Below, in pieces: positions 55,015 through 62,820 of a stretch of 64,000 nucleotides of DNA. The DNA lies in contig NZ_BAOS01000038.1 of assembly GCF_002443295.1 (NCBI RefSeq), positions 1 through 64,000 on the forward strand, in the 5' to 3' direction. The position numbers and the translations under genes were made by a program. The DNA is from Candidatus Scalindua japonica (GTDB taxonomy: Bacteria > Planctomycetota > Brocadiia > Brocadiales > Scalinduaceae). Under the pieces are notes generated by a model. It made no database searches, had not been told where the DNA came from, and saw only the letters and a program-made list of their open reading frames with translations. Every line of letters begins with the position of its first letter. Position 1 is the stretch's first letter.

Positions 55015-55136
55015 AACCAATCGCTGAAGCTAACCCCGCTATCATGTGTGGTTTTCATGTTTTTAGATTCTTTGTTTAGTTTATCTATTTTCATCGCTCT
55101 ATTTGCCAAGCGGGTTAGCTCACCTCAACGTTAGGA
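55015..55136. repeat. attC-like site 7 (long form)
   Basis: Arms GCTGAAGCTAACCCCGC and GCGGGTTAGCTCACC, ending with CAACGTTAGGA (GTTAGGA box at 55130-55136). Together with the preceding copy it makes a double site. The following 200 bp to the next ATG carry no gene. Confidence 0.6.
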
Positions 55137-55344
55137 TTAGTGTTGTATTTATTGCTGACAAATGATTGATAAAACTAATAGGAATATAAATGATTAATTA
55201 GTACTATTTCACTAAAACTTACCGACACATTATTTGCCCTTTAAACATTTTTTCAGACTTCCATTCTATACGTTTTTTGTTACCATGTTGTTGTGTAGAA
55301 ATAACTTATAACTGACGTAAGATGAAATATAGGAGATTTAATTT

Positions 55345-55542
55345 ATGAAAATGAACCCAAATTATATTGTAGATGAACATAATCATAGAATTGCAGTTCA
55401 ACTTGATATTAAAACTTTTGAAAAAATTGAAGAAATATTTGAAAATTATGCTCTTTACCATTTAATGGAGAAAGAAGACAATGATGATGAAACATTAGAT
55501 TTAGAATCAGCTAAAGAGTATTATACAACGCTAGAAAAATAA
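55345..55542 (+). CDS. Orphan RelB/Phd-type antitoxin
   Basis: 65 residues, acidic, with AGGAG before the ATG. NYIVDEHNHRIAVQLDIKTFEKIEEIFENYALYHLMEKEDND...LESAKEYYTTLEK matches short antitoxins that carry a ribbon 'Y.VDE...R.AV.L....FEKI.E..E.Y' followed by an acidic toxin-binding tail. The gene after it is a truncated toxin, so this antitoxin may now be orphaned or protect against a toxin elsewhere. Confidence 0.75.
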   Translation: MKMNPNYIVDEHNHRIAVQLDIKTFEKIEEIFENYALYHLMEKEDNDDETLDLESAKEYYTTLEK

Positions 55543-55544
55543 AA

Positions 55545-55688
55545 ATGAAAGTTCATTACCGCAAAAAGTTCTTGAAACAACTATCTAAGATTCCATCTCA
55601 TTATACATTATTAGGATGTCACTATGAAACCAACAGTAAGAATAGCCACTGCCCGGACCCCGGATGGGGGAGAGATGGAGCTTTTTAA
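55545..55688 (+). pseudogene. Truncated RelE-type toxin
   Basis: Starting 2 bp after the antitoxin stop, MKVHYRKKFLKQLSKIPSH is the normal N-terminus of RelE/ParE-type toxins (about 85-95 residues). From about 55600 the frame turns into unrelated sequence and overlaps the next gene by 65 bp before stopping at 55688. The catalytic C-terminal part is gone, so the toxin is dead. Confidence 0.65.
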
Positions 55689-56373
55689 GCATGATCGTGA
55701 TTTTTTGATTAAGATCAACGGTCAGGAGTTGATGAGCAGCCGCCAGCATGAGTCGGAACTGGAGCTGGCGAGGCTTGGTTGCGCGCACCTGGTGGGTCAC
55801 ATGTCACCAGGTGTACTCATTGGCGGCCTGGGGCTGGGTTATACCTTGTACCAGGTCCTCGATATGCTTAGCTCAAGTACCCATGTGGTAGTTGGTGAGC
55901 TGTTGAGTGCTGTAGTAGAGTGGAATCGCGAGTTTCTTGGGGAACTCAACGGCCGATTACTGGAGGATGAAAGAGTTGACCTCAAGACGGGAGACATTGT
56001 GACAATTATCTCACGTTCCAGGAGCAAATTCGACGCGATCCTGCTGGACATTGATAATGGACCTAACGCGATGACTAATTCAGCAAACCGCCGTCTCTAT
56101 TGTTATGAAGGAGTTATGGCATGTCGCTACGCGTTACGAAAACAGGGGTGTCTGGCTGTGTGGTCGGTGGAGCCGAGTAAAAAATTCGAACGGCTATTGA
56201 CAGGCTGCGGTTTTCATGTGCGGCGTTTTCGTGTTCCGGCATACAAGGGGAGTAAATCGGAGTTTCGTTTTGTGTGGGTTGCTTCGGAGAACAAGGCTAT
56301 TCTGCCTCCCGGTGGCGGCGAATTACGTAAATTGGTTAGAGGCGAGTCAAAGAAAAGTCACAGAGTGTCCTGA
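55624..56373 (+). CDS. Spermidine-synthase-like Rossmann protein
   Basis: 249 residues. The nucleotide-binding motif VLIGGLGLGYTLYQVLD (about 65-81), an acidic strand end VVVGELLSAVVEWNREF, then SKFDAILLDIDNGPNAM (about 136-152) match the spermidine/spermine-synthase-like methyltransferase superfamily. The usual SpeE gatekeeping motif GGGDG is replaced by GGLGLGY, so it need not make polyamines. GC content is visibly above the neighbouring cassette genes, suggesting a different origin. It begins 24 bp after the RelE truncation point. Confidence 0.78.
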   Translation: MKPTVRIATARTPDGGEMELFKHDRDFLIKINGQELMSSRQHESELELARLGCAHLVGHMSPGVLIGGLGLGYTLYQVLDMLSSSTHVVVGELLSAVVEWNREFLGELNGRLLEDERVDLKTGDIVTIISRSRSKFDAILLDIDNGPNAMTNSANRRLYCYEGVMACRYALRKQGCLAVWSVEPSKKFERLLTGCGFHVRRFRVPAYKGSKSEFRFVWVASENKAILPPGGGELRKLVRGESKKSHRVS

Positions 56374-56445
56374 GAGAGGCATTAGTTGGAACATCAGTGG
56401 GTTGGATAGAAGCACTATACTCCTGCTTTCCTACATCTCCATACC

Positions 56446-57885
56446 TTACTCTCCGGCAGATTCAGCCTTAAGTTGTTTAAGGATCGAGGGGAGGTATTCG
56501 AACATGTATTCCACATCTTCTTTAGTGCTTGAAAGACCAAAACTGAAACGGATAATACCGTAACGATCGGTATCGACACCCAGTGCCTTAATGGTATATG
56601 ACGCGTCTGTACTGCCCGCACTACAGGCGGAGCCGGATGAAACATACACTCCGATTTGATTCAGGCTTAGGAGAAGAGACCCACTGTCGACATCCGGGAA
56701 GCCTATGTTAAGATTATTAGCTGTTCGGTGTTCCAGTGAACCGTTTACAATTATTCCGGGTTCAATTTTTCGAAGTCCTTCTAGAAAATAGTTCCTCAGT
56801 TCAAGTAAGCGTCTATTTTCCTTTTCCATTTCAGAGCAGGCCAGTCTGGCTGCCTGGCCAAAAGCCATTATTGCTCCTACATTTTCTGTCCCTGCTCGTA
56901 ATCCGTATTCCTGCGCTCCACCATGAATAAGTGGCACAACTGATATTTCTTTACTTACATATAAAGCTCCAACCCCTTTTGGAGCATAGATTTTGTGGCC
57001 GGACATAGTCATTAATGATAACCCCATTTTCTTTGGAAGGAGCGTTATCTTCCCAAATCCTTGTATGGCGTCTACCATGAACGGGACACCCGCTTCTTTG
57101 CAGGATTTTCCAATTTCACTGATCGGGTTTATGACTCCAATCTCATTATTTATTGCCATTATTGATACAAGGATGGTATCTGTTCTCAGATTATTTTTTA
57201 CGGATTGGGCCGTGACACGTCCATCCTTAGATACATTCAGATATGTTACCGAAAAACCCAGGTCTTCAAGATATTCCAAAGTCTTTAATACTGCAGGATG
57301 CTCTACCTTGCTACTGATAATATGTCCTTTATTATCAAGATGTTTAAAGGCGATTCCCTTAATGGCCGCATTGTTAGCCTCTGAACCGGAACCCGTAAAA
57401 ATTATTTCTTCAGGGTTTACCTTAAGGCAATCAGAGATTTGTATGCGGGAATTTCGGATTATGTCATAGGATAAGATACCGGGATTTGTGCTGCTGCTCG
57501 GGTTTCCAAAACCGGAAGAACCGCTGTAATATTCCACCAGGTTCTTTCTTACTTCATCACGTATAAAGGTTGTGGCGTTATTATCCAGGTAGACTTCCCT
57601 GAAATTTTCCACATTAACGGTAGCCATGGGTTTACACAGGTCTCTCCCCGTCTGAATAGGTATCCCAACCCAGGTATAAACCGATGCGAGACCGTGTGGA
57701 AAGAGTTCCTCAATAGCCTCTTTAGTAGCTCCCGTATTCTTCTTAATTTTCTGATATAAAGGGCCGACCCTGTTTTTTTCATAGTAATCATATGCAAAGT
57801 TCAGGATGTTCATGTGCCTGTCTGTCAAAGTTGTACCGGATATTTTTGACATTCGGTTTATGAGAGTTTTTACGAGATTATTCAT
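56446..57885 (-). CDS. Cysteine desulfurase fused to an N-terminal DsrC/TusE-like domain
   Basis: 479 residues. Residues about 15-90 resemble the DsrC/TusE/DsvC sulfur-carrier fold: LTDRHMNILNFAYDYYEKNRVGPLYQKI, then ELFPHGLASVYTWVGIPIQTGRDLCKP, with a single Cys where DsrC keeps its C-terminal persulfide Cys. Residues about 97-470 are class V aminotransferase/NifS-IscS: YLDNNATT start, GSEANNAAI, SSKVEHPA, VDAIQGFGK, PLP lysine in MSGHKIYAPKG, and the catalytic Cys in SSGSACSAG. The enzyme takes sulfur from cysteine; the fusion suggests handing persulfide to its own carrier. It follows folD and the DUF169 gene on the same strand. Confidence 0.88.
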   Translation of the reverse strand: MNNLVKTLINRMSKISGTTLTDRHMNILNFAYDYYEKNRVGPLYQKIKKNTGATKEAIEELFPHGLASVYTWVGIPIQTGRDLCKPMATVNVENFREVYLDNNATTFIRDEVRKNLVEYYSGSSGFGNPSSSTNPGILSYDIIRNSRIQISDCLKVNPEEIIFTGSGSEANNAAIKGIAFKHLDNKGHIISSKVEHPAVLKTLEYLEDLGFSVTYLNVSKDGRVTAQSVKNNLRTDTILVSIMAINNEIGVINPISEIGKSCKEAGVPFMVDAIQGFGKITLLPKKMGLSLMTMSGHKIYAPKGVGALYVSKEISVVPLIHGGAQEYGLRAGTENVGAIMAFGQAARLACSEMEKENRRLLELRNYFLEGLRKIEPGIIVNGSLEHRTANNLNIGFPDVDSGSLLLSLNQIGVYVSSGSACSAGSTDASYTIKALGVDTDRYGIIRFSFGLSSTKEDVEYMFEYLPSILKQLKAESAGE

Positions 57886-57923
57886 GATAATATGGTATAA
57901 AATATTATTTATAAATATTTGTT

Positions 57924-58123
57924 CATTCTTTTGACTTTAGAACTCTCCCGGATGAATCCTGGTCCGGCATATAGATAGGCAGATTAAAGTCGTACGATCC
58001 TGGCAGCAGACCTCTCTTTCGAGAGGATTCCAGTATTGGATATTGAAATCCTTTCGAAAGAGATGGGGGCTTGTCCTTGCATTTGTAATGAAACGAATAT
58101 GTAGAGAACCAAACCTTACCGTT
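57924..58123 (-). other. Open frame directly after the DUF169 stop codon
   Basis: In the same frame as the DUF169 gene, past its TAA, about 66 codons stay open: NGKVWFSTYSFHYKCKDKPP, then SLSKGFQYPILESSRKRGLL, PGSYDFNLPIYMPDQDSSGR, VLKSKE, stop. There is no start codon or ribosome site. It may be a remnant or chance. Confidence 0.25.
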
Positions 58124-58987
58124 TTAAGCAACACCGGGATATAGGTGGAATGGGAATCCGGATTTTGAATCTTCCATTCCTTTGACCACTTCTTCAAAGA
58201 TTGAAAATGGCATTCCGATACCCATTCGGTCTGCTTCGAATTCTGCTATCAACCTGGCACCAAGGCAATAGGGGGCCACATTGATTTTTCCAGTCAGATA
58301 AGGTCTCACGATCAGGTCAGAGTTAACAACTCTCAACCCTCCCATACTTGCCGTTACCCGTTCTCCGGTATTGAACTGATATGCCTGTATAATCCTTGTA
58401 AGCTCAACGGAGCGAACACTCAAGACAATCACATCTGGAATTATATCAATATCATCAAAATCTCTGGAATAGAGAAAGACGGCTTTTGTTGTAGGGGGTT
58501 GAATTGCCATCATGTCTTTCATGGCCTTTTTTGCCGTTTCTACGTCTTTAAACCTGCCTGCGTCTTCATTGCCGAAAAGTGCGAAGTCCATATGGCCTGA
58601 GTCTTTGCAAGCATAAACATTACCTTCGGAAAAGTCCTTTGGAGATGGTGGTTTGAAATCGTCACCCAAACCGGACTGGTCTCGCATGATATCGGTATAT
58701 ACTCTTGAATCACCAAGTGGTTCAGTCTGGTTCTTATCTACAAGACCAAATGTTATAGCGGCTGCGACACAACCGATATTATCGGAAGTTAACAGGGCCG
58801 CATCTCCCAGGGATGCCTGTTTTGTTGCCTGACAACTGGTTAATGATATAGTTGGTTGATTCTCCTTTGCAGACTCCGGAATTTTGTCTTCGTTTTTATA
58901 GAACTTGACAGCTGTCATAGGAATCTCCAGATTTTCAACTCCCATGGCATCAATTAGTCTGGAATAGAGTTGATTGATGGTTGTCAT
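58124..58987 (-). CDS. DUF169 protein
   Basis: 287 residues with GGAGAGC before the ATG. It has the DUF169 pattern: an N-terminal helix (QLYSRLIDAMGVE), VAVKF-like strand (MTAVKFYKNEDKIPE), a Cys in SCQATKQASLGDAALLTSDNIGC with GC..A motif, and an end with PYLTGKINVAPYCLGAR. Members occur near redox enzymes in anaerobes; the function is unknown. The conserved Cys residues (about 52, 73, 243) hint at metal or thiol chemistry. It stands between folD and the DsrC-desulfurase fusion in one direction. Confidence 0.82.
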   Translation of the reverse strand: MTTINQLYSRLIDAMGVENLEIPMTAVKFYKNEDKIPESAKENQPTISLTSCQATKQASLGDAALLTSDNIGCVAAAITFGLVDKNQTEPLGDSRVYTDIMRDQSGLGDDFKPPSPKDFSEGNVYACKDSGHMDFALFGNEDAGRFKDVETAKKAMKDMMAIQPPTTKAVFLYSRDFDDIDIIPDVIVLSVRSVELTRIIQAYQFNTGERVTASMGGLRVVNSDLIVRPYLTGKINVAPYCLGARLIAEFEADRMGIGMPFSIFEEVVKGMEDSKSGFPFHLYPGVA

Positions 58988-59055
58988 TTTGCTCTCCTTG
59001 TAAATAGTAACATATACATTTATCCTGCGATAATAACTAAAAAGGTTTCGTTGTT

Positions 59056-59967
59056 CTATTGTATGCCCAATTTGAATTTAAGAGATCTGAGGGTATTCCT
59101 CATAAGCATGGTAATTGTCATCGGTCCAACACCTCCGGGTACCGGTGTAATACTGCCTGCTATCTCTTTTGCTTTATCAAAGTCAACATCACCCTGTAAA
59201 ACGGCAACCATCTTATTCGGGTCTTTCTTGCTGGGTTTTTCTCCTACCCTGTTAACTCCGACGTCAATTACACACGCGCCAGGTTTGATCCAGTCAGGTT
59301 TTACTAAACCGGGCACACCGGCAGCTACTATCAAAATGTCTGCGCGTTTGCAGTGTTCGTCCATATTTTTTGTTCCTGTATGAACGATTGTTACTGTAGA
59401 ATTAGCGCCCTTTCCTTTCTGGAGCAACATATTGGCGATAGGTTTCCCGACAATATTTGAACGGCCAACAACAACAACTTCTGCCCCATTCGTTTCAACT
59501 CCTGCACGTACTATCATTTCCTGAATACCTGCAGGTGTGCAGGGTGGGAACTTAAGCTCGCTTCCGCCTATCATGAGTCGACCAACATTTACCGGATGGA
59601 AGCCATCAACATCCTTATCGGGATCAATGGCATTTAAAACTTTCTTTTCATCTATGTGGTCCGGAATGGGAAGCTGTACAAGAATACCGTTAATGGTATC
59701 ATCATTATTATATTTATCAATAAGTGCCAGCAGATCCTCTTCTGAAATATCAACCGGTTGGGTATCCTGTACTTCTTTAAATCCAACCCTGTGAGCAGTT
59801 TTGATTTTAAGTGTTACATACGACATGGAAGCAGGATTTTCGCCGATCAGGATAGTTACAAGGCCTGGTACAACTCCGTGTTTTTCTTTTATTTCTGCTA
59901 CCTCAGCAGTGATCTCTTCCAGTATCTGTTCCCGAATTTCAGTACCTTTAATTAGCGTTGCAGTCAT
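59056..59967 (-). CDS. folD: Bifunctional methylenetetrahydrofolate dehydrogenase/cyclohydrolase
   Basis: 303 residues with all FolD motifs: SYVTLKIKTAHRVGF (catalytic Lys about 56), QLPIPDHIDEKKVLNAIDPDKDVDGFHP, VVVGRSNIVGKPIANMLL (NAD(P) binding) and PVPGGVGPMTITMLMRNT. It interconverts 5,10-methylene- and 10-formyl-tetrahydrofolate. In anammox bacteria it also belongs to the methyl branch of the Wood-Ljungdahl pathway used for CO2 fixation. A ribosome site AAGGAG precedes the ATG. First gene of the minus-strand set with DUF169. Confidence 0.97.
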   Translation of the reverse strand: MTATLIKGTEIREQILEEITAEVAEIKEKHGVVPGLVTILIGENPASMSYVTLKIKTAHRVGFKEVQDTQPVDISEEDLLALIDKYNNDDTINGILVQLPIPDHIDEKKVLNAIDPDKDVDGFHPVNVGRLMIGGSELKFPPCTPAGIQEMIVRAGVETNGAEVVVVGRSNIVGKPIANMLLQKGKGANSTVTIVHTGTKNMDEHCKRADILIVAAGVPGLVKPDWIKPGACVIDVGVNRVGEKPSKKDPNKMVAVLQGDVDFDKAKEIAGSITPVPGGVGPMTITMLMRNTLRSLKFKLGIQ

Positions 59968-60313
59968 TTTTCAAAATCTCCTTATTTATTATTAAATGCA
60001 TATTGTTCGATAAAGCCCCTGCCTGCCGATTGTCAAGCAGATGACCAGGGTTTGAAGTATCAATAATGCCTGAATTAAAACAAAAGATATGTTTTTTACA
60101 TATTATATTTCTATGTAGTATCTTTGTATGTATTATCTGAAACACAAAATGATAGTGTAACAATCAGTAAAATACAACTTTTTTCTTGGATCTTTTGTAT
60201 ACCAATTTCACGAATTTTTACTGACTTATCTTTGATATAATTTACAACCTTTAAGCCAAAAGTTTATTGTCTTAAAGAATATTTGGCAAACTGAGATCTG
60301 TGTTACATCTGAA
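59968..60313. other. Intergenic region between folD and the HAO-type gene
   Basis: About 350 bp of AT-rich sequence holding the folD promoter. No gene or repeat recognised apart from the terminator listed at its right border. Confidence 0.5.
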
Positions 60314-60349
60314 CAAAAAAAGGGAGCCGGGCAAAAAGCCCGGCTCCCT
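60314..60349 (-). terminator. Strong intrinsic terminator of the HAO-type gene
   Basis: On the minus strand AGGGAGCCGGGC, loop TTTTT and GCCCGGCTCCCT form a perfect 12-bp GC-rich stem (60321-60349) followed by seven T. It is about 48 bp past the stop codon. Expected for a very highly expressed single-gene transcript. Confidence 0.93.
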
Positions 60350-60396
60350 TTTGTACTTCTAATACTTATCTAAATCTATCTATTTTAAACATTAAA

Positions 60397-62124
60397 TTAA
60401 TGTTTTTTCATAGATCTTGAACCTGGATTCTCATGTGCAGAATGATGCCCAGCCTTCATGCCCAATGAATCCAACATTCTGTTGATGTACTCAACTTCTG
60501 CCGCTGGTGCATGATTTGTATCCAACCAGCCCGGCTCAGGACATAGATCAAATATAGTCTTGCCTGGGAACTCCTTAACAATCTTCATACCAGACAACTG
60601 ATCTGAGTAATCTCCCTTTCTCCAGAACTCAGCAGGTACCCAGTTGATTCCGGCCTTCTTCTCCAATGCAGTAAATCTTCTCGCCTGCTCTGAAGCTGCC
60701 TTTGCCTTCACCAACCATCTGTCCATACCAAAGGATCCATCACAATATGTCGCATCATTCCATGAACCATGCGCCGTTCCTTTGAATATGTAAGTCATCC
60801 AGTATCCAACACTCTCAAAACATACTCTTTCTATGTCTGAACAGTTAGACATTCTGAACTCACCTGACTCACCCTTCTTACCACCATACTTCGGACCATC
60901 ATGATAAGCACCAATCTTCAAACTCCAGATGTGCTGACCACTCCAGTCTGGTGCCAGATCCTTAGGCATTGGTTCGCCCATTCCATCCAGCATCAAATTC
61001 TCTGCTACTTTAAATGTTTCTGTATACTTCAGACCTGCATCCTTACAAGCTTCGTCCATTGCCTGCAAGTTCTCCCTTGCAAATCTTGGTGAATGACAGT
61101 CGTCACATACTGATACCCAGGTGTCTCTCTTTTCTTTCCAGAGAGGCGCACCCCTGTCTGCATTTGACATACCCATACTTGTGTATACAGTTGAAAGCCT
61201 CTGTACGTTGTGATGACCGCCTCTTAAATGACAGTACTGACAAGTCGGCCCAACGTAATCAGCATCAGACAACTTCTTGGTTAAATCAAACTGAGTAGGA
61301 TCCCATTTGTTGGTCTGCCATACAACACCGTGTATTGAGATGTCATATGCTTCCCAGTCCCTGTGGTCTTTTCCCCAGTGACAAGTCTTACACTGTTCTG
61401 ACTTTCTGGCAACTACCGGATTAAACTGATGCCTCTGATGACATGTGCTACAACGCTCTTCTGAACTTGTGTGACAGAAAGTACATCCCGCAGTATCTCC
61501 AGGAGGTCTTTCGATTGACCATGCACACTCAATCTGTGCAAAGCTGGAACATGAAGCGTGTGAACCTATACCACCCTGTGAATTCTGGATGTACTGTTCT
61601 TCGTGACAATCACTAACGCCACAAGCCTTTGAACTTGGCATAAGCAACTTCTGATGATTGTTACCATGACAGGTATCACAACCTGTTGGACTAGGTTCTG
61701 CTTTCGCATGCGCACTCTTTTCGTAATCTCTTACGATACCAGGTGTGACTACTGAATGACAACCCAGACACTCCTTCAGTCTGAACTGACCCTTGATTGG
61801 GTTTGATGGCCTTACTTCATCCCTGTTGTACATATAATCCGGGATGTAGTAACGATATGCAGGGAGTGTTCTCCAGAATCTGGAATACTTTCCAGGATAT
61901 GGAGGCGCGCCCTTTGGATATCCCATGTACTTCGCGTACAAACCTGAAAAGAAAACCTTTCCAGAGTTGTCAGGGTCTCCAGGCATACCATAGACTTCGT
62001 GCGGTACCCAATGCGTGATAATTTCTACCGCATCAGCGTCTTTACTGGAAAAATTCGCGTAAAAACAGAATGCTGCTACGAAAACCAGTAATGCAATAAA
62101 TAATGTATTAAATTTCTTTAACAT
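60397..62124 (-). CDS. hao: Octaheme hydroxylamine oxidoreductase-type protein (HAO/hydrazine dehydrogenase family)
   Basis: 575 residues with a signal peptide (about 1-32). Eight c-heme motifs: CLGCH (119), CDTCH (149), CGVSDCH (168, a CX4CH variant), CTFCH (214, the heme-4 P460 position), CSTCH (225), CKTCH (245), CQYCH (295), CDDCH (340). Family members oxidise hydroxylamine or hydrazine at the P460 heme, which a Tyr from the next subunit crosslinks; Tyr441, Tyr445 and Tyr460 in YWMTYIFKGTAHGSWNDATY are candidates. The enzyme is soluble (no C-terminal helix). It could be hydrazine dehydrogenase or hydroxylamine oxidase; sequence alone does not decide. Own terminator; divergent from a SorC-type regulator. 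Confidence 0.93.
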   Translation of the reverse strand: MLKKFNTLFIALLVFVAAFCFYANFSSKDADAVEIITHWVPHEVYGMPGDPDNSGKVFFSGLYAKYMGYPKGAPPYPGKYSRFWRTLPAYRYYIPDYMYNRDEVRPSNPIKGQFRLKECLGCHSVVTPGIVRDYEKSAHAKAEPSPTGCDTCHGNNHQKLLMPSSKACGVSDCHEEQYIQNSQGGIGSHASCSSFAQIECAWSIERPPGDTAGCTFCHTSSEERCSTCHQRHQFNPVVARKSEQCKTCHWGKDHRDWEAYDISIHGVVWQTNKWDPTQFDLTKKLSDADYVGPTCQYCHLRGGHHNVQRLSTVYTSMGMSNADRGAPLWKEKRDTWVSVCDDCHSPRFARENLQAMDEACKDAGLKYTETFKVAENLMLDGMGEPMPKDLAPDWSGQHIWSLKIGAYHDGPKYGGKKGESGEFRMSNCSDIERVCFESVGYWMTYIFKGTAHGSWNDATYCDGSFGMDRWLVKAKAASEQARRFTALEKKAGINWVPAEFWRKGDYSDQLSGMKIVKEFPGKTIFDLCPEPGWLDTNHAPAAEVEYINRMLDSLGMKAGHHSAHENPGSRSMKKH

Positions 62125-62820
62125 TTATTCTTACCTTCTCCTTTCCACTTCAAAAAATATAAAATAACGTTGATACTAGTTGATACTAATTAAGTTGAGA
62201 CTTATTAGGCGTGCCGTGTGATCACTAACGGCAATGCCTTTGAACGTCTCCCTGCAATTGTAATAATTTCCTTCCTGTAATCTCACCCCCTCCTCAGACC
62301 ATATTATGCAAAATTACTAACCGTTCTCTACTTTTGGCCTCTTTAAAAGATTTGTCTGGAAAGAAACTAGACCCGAACCAATCTTTTTCAAGTTTCTCTG
62401 TGACCATCAATATTAATATATTGCCTTTCGTTTTGAATCCTTGAAAAGCATTTTACCTCTAATATTTAGCAAATAAATTATATGGTACTGCAATTGAGTA
62501 TATACTTCTTCTGAAGTTTGTAATTTTACATTATTGTATGATGTAATCAATGATAATAATAAATAAATTTGAATTGATCAACGTGTTGAAATTATTACTG
62601 TTTATCATAAGTAATTGATATTACAATGTTAACACACCAATATCTTTAGTGTTTATTATTATGCATAATTATGGTGTAATATGTTGATAAATTTATGCTT
62701 TGGGTGATAATCTGATTATAATATTGAGTAAATGAAACAGGATTTTATTGTTATTTTGAGATTATGTGTCATAATTAACCGTAATGATTTTCTGAAACTA
62801 TTATGTTGGAGTTATATTTT
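62125..62820. other. Long divergent regulatory region
   Basis: About 700 bp, very AT-rich, between the HAO-type gene and the SorC-type regulator. It should contain both promoters. No coding frame or clear operator repeat was found. The regulator's ribosome site GGAG is at 62808-62811. The length is unusual for this window and suits a heavily regulated gene or a long leader. Confidence 0.5.
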
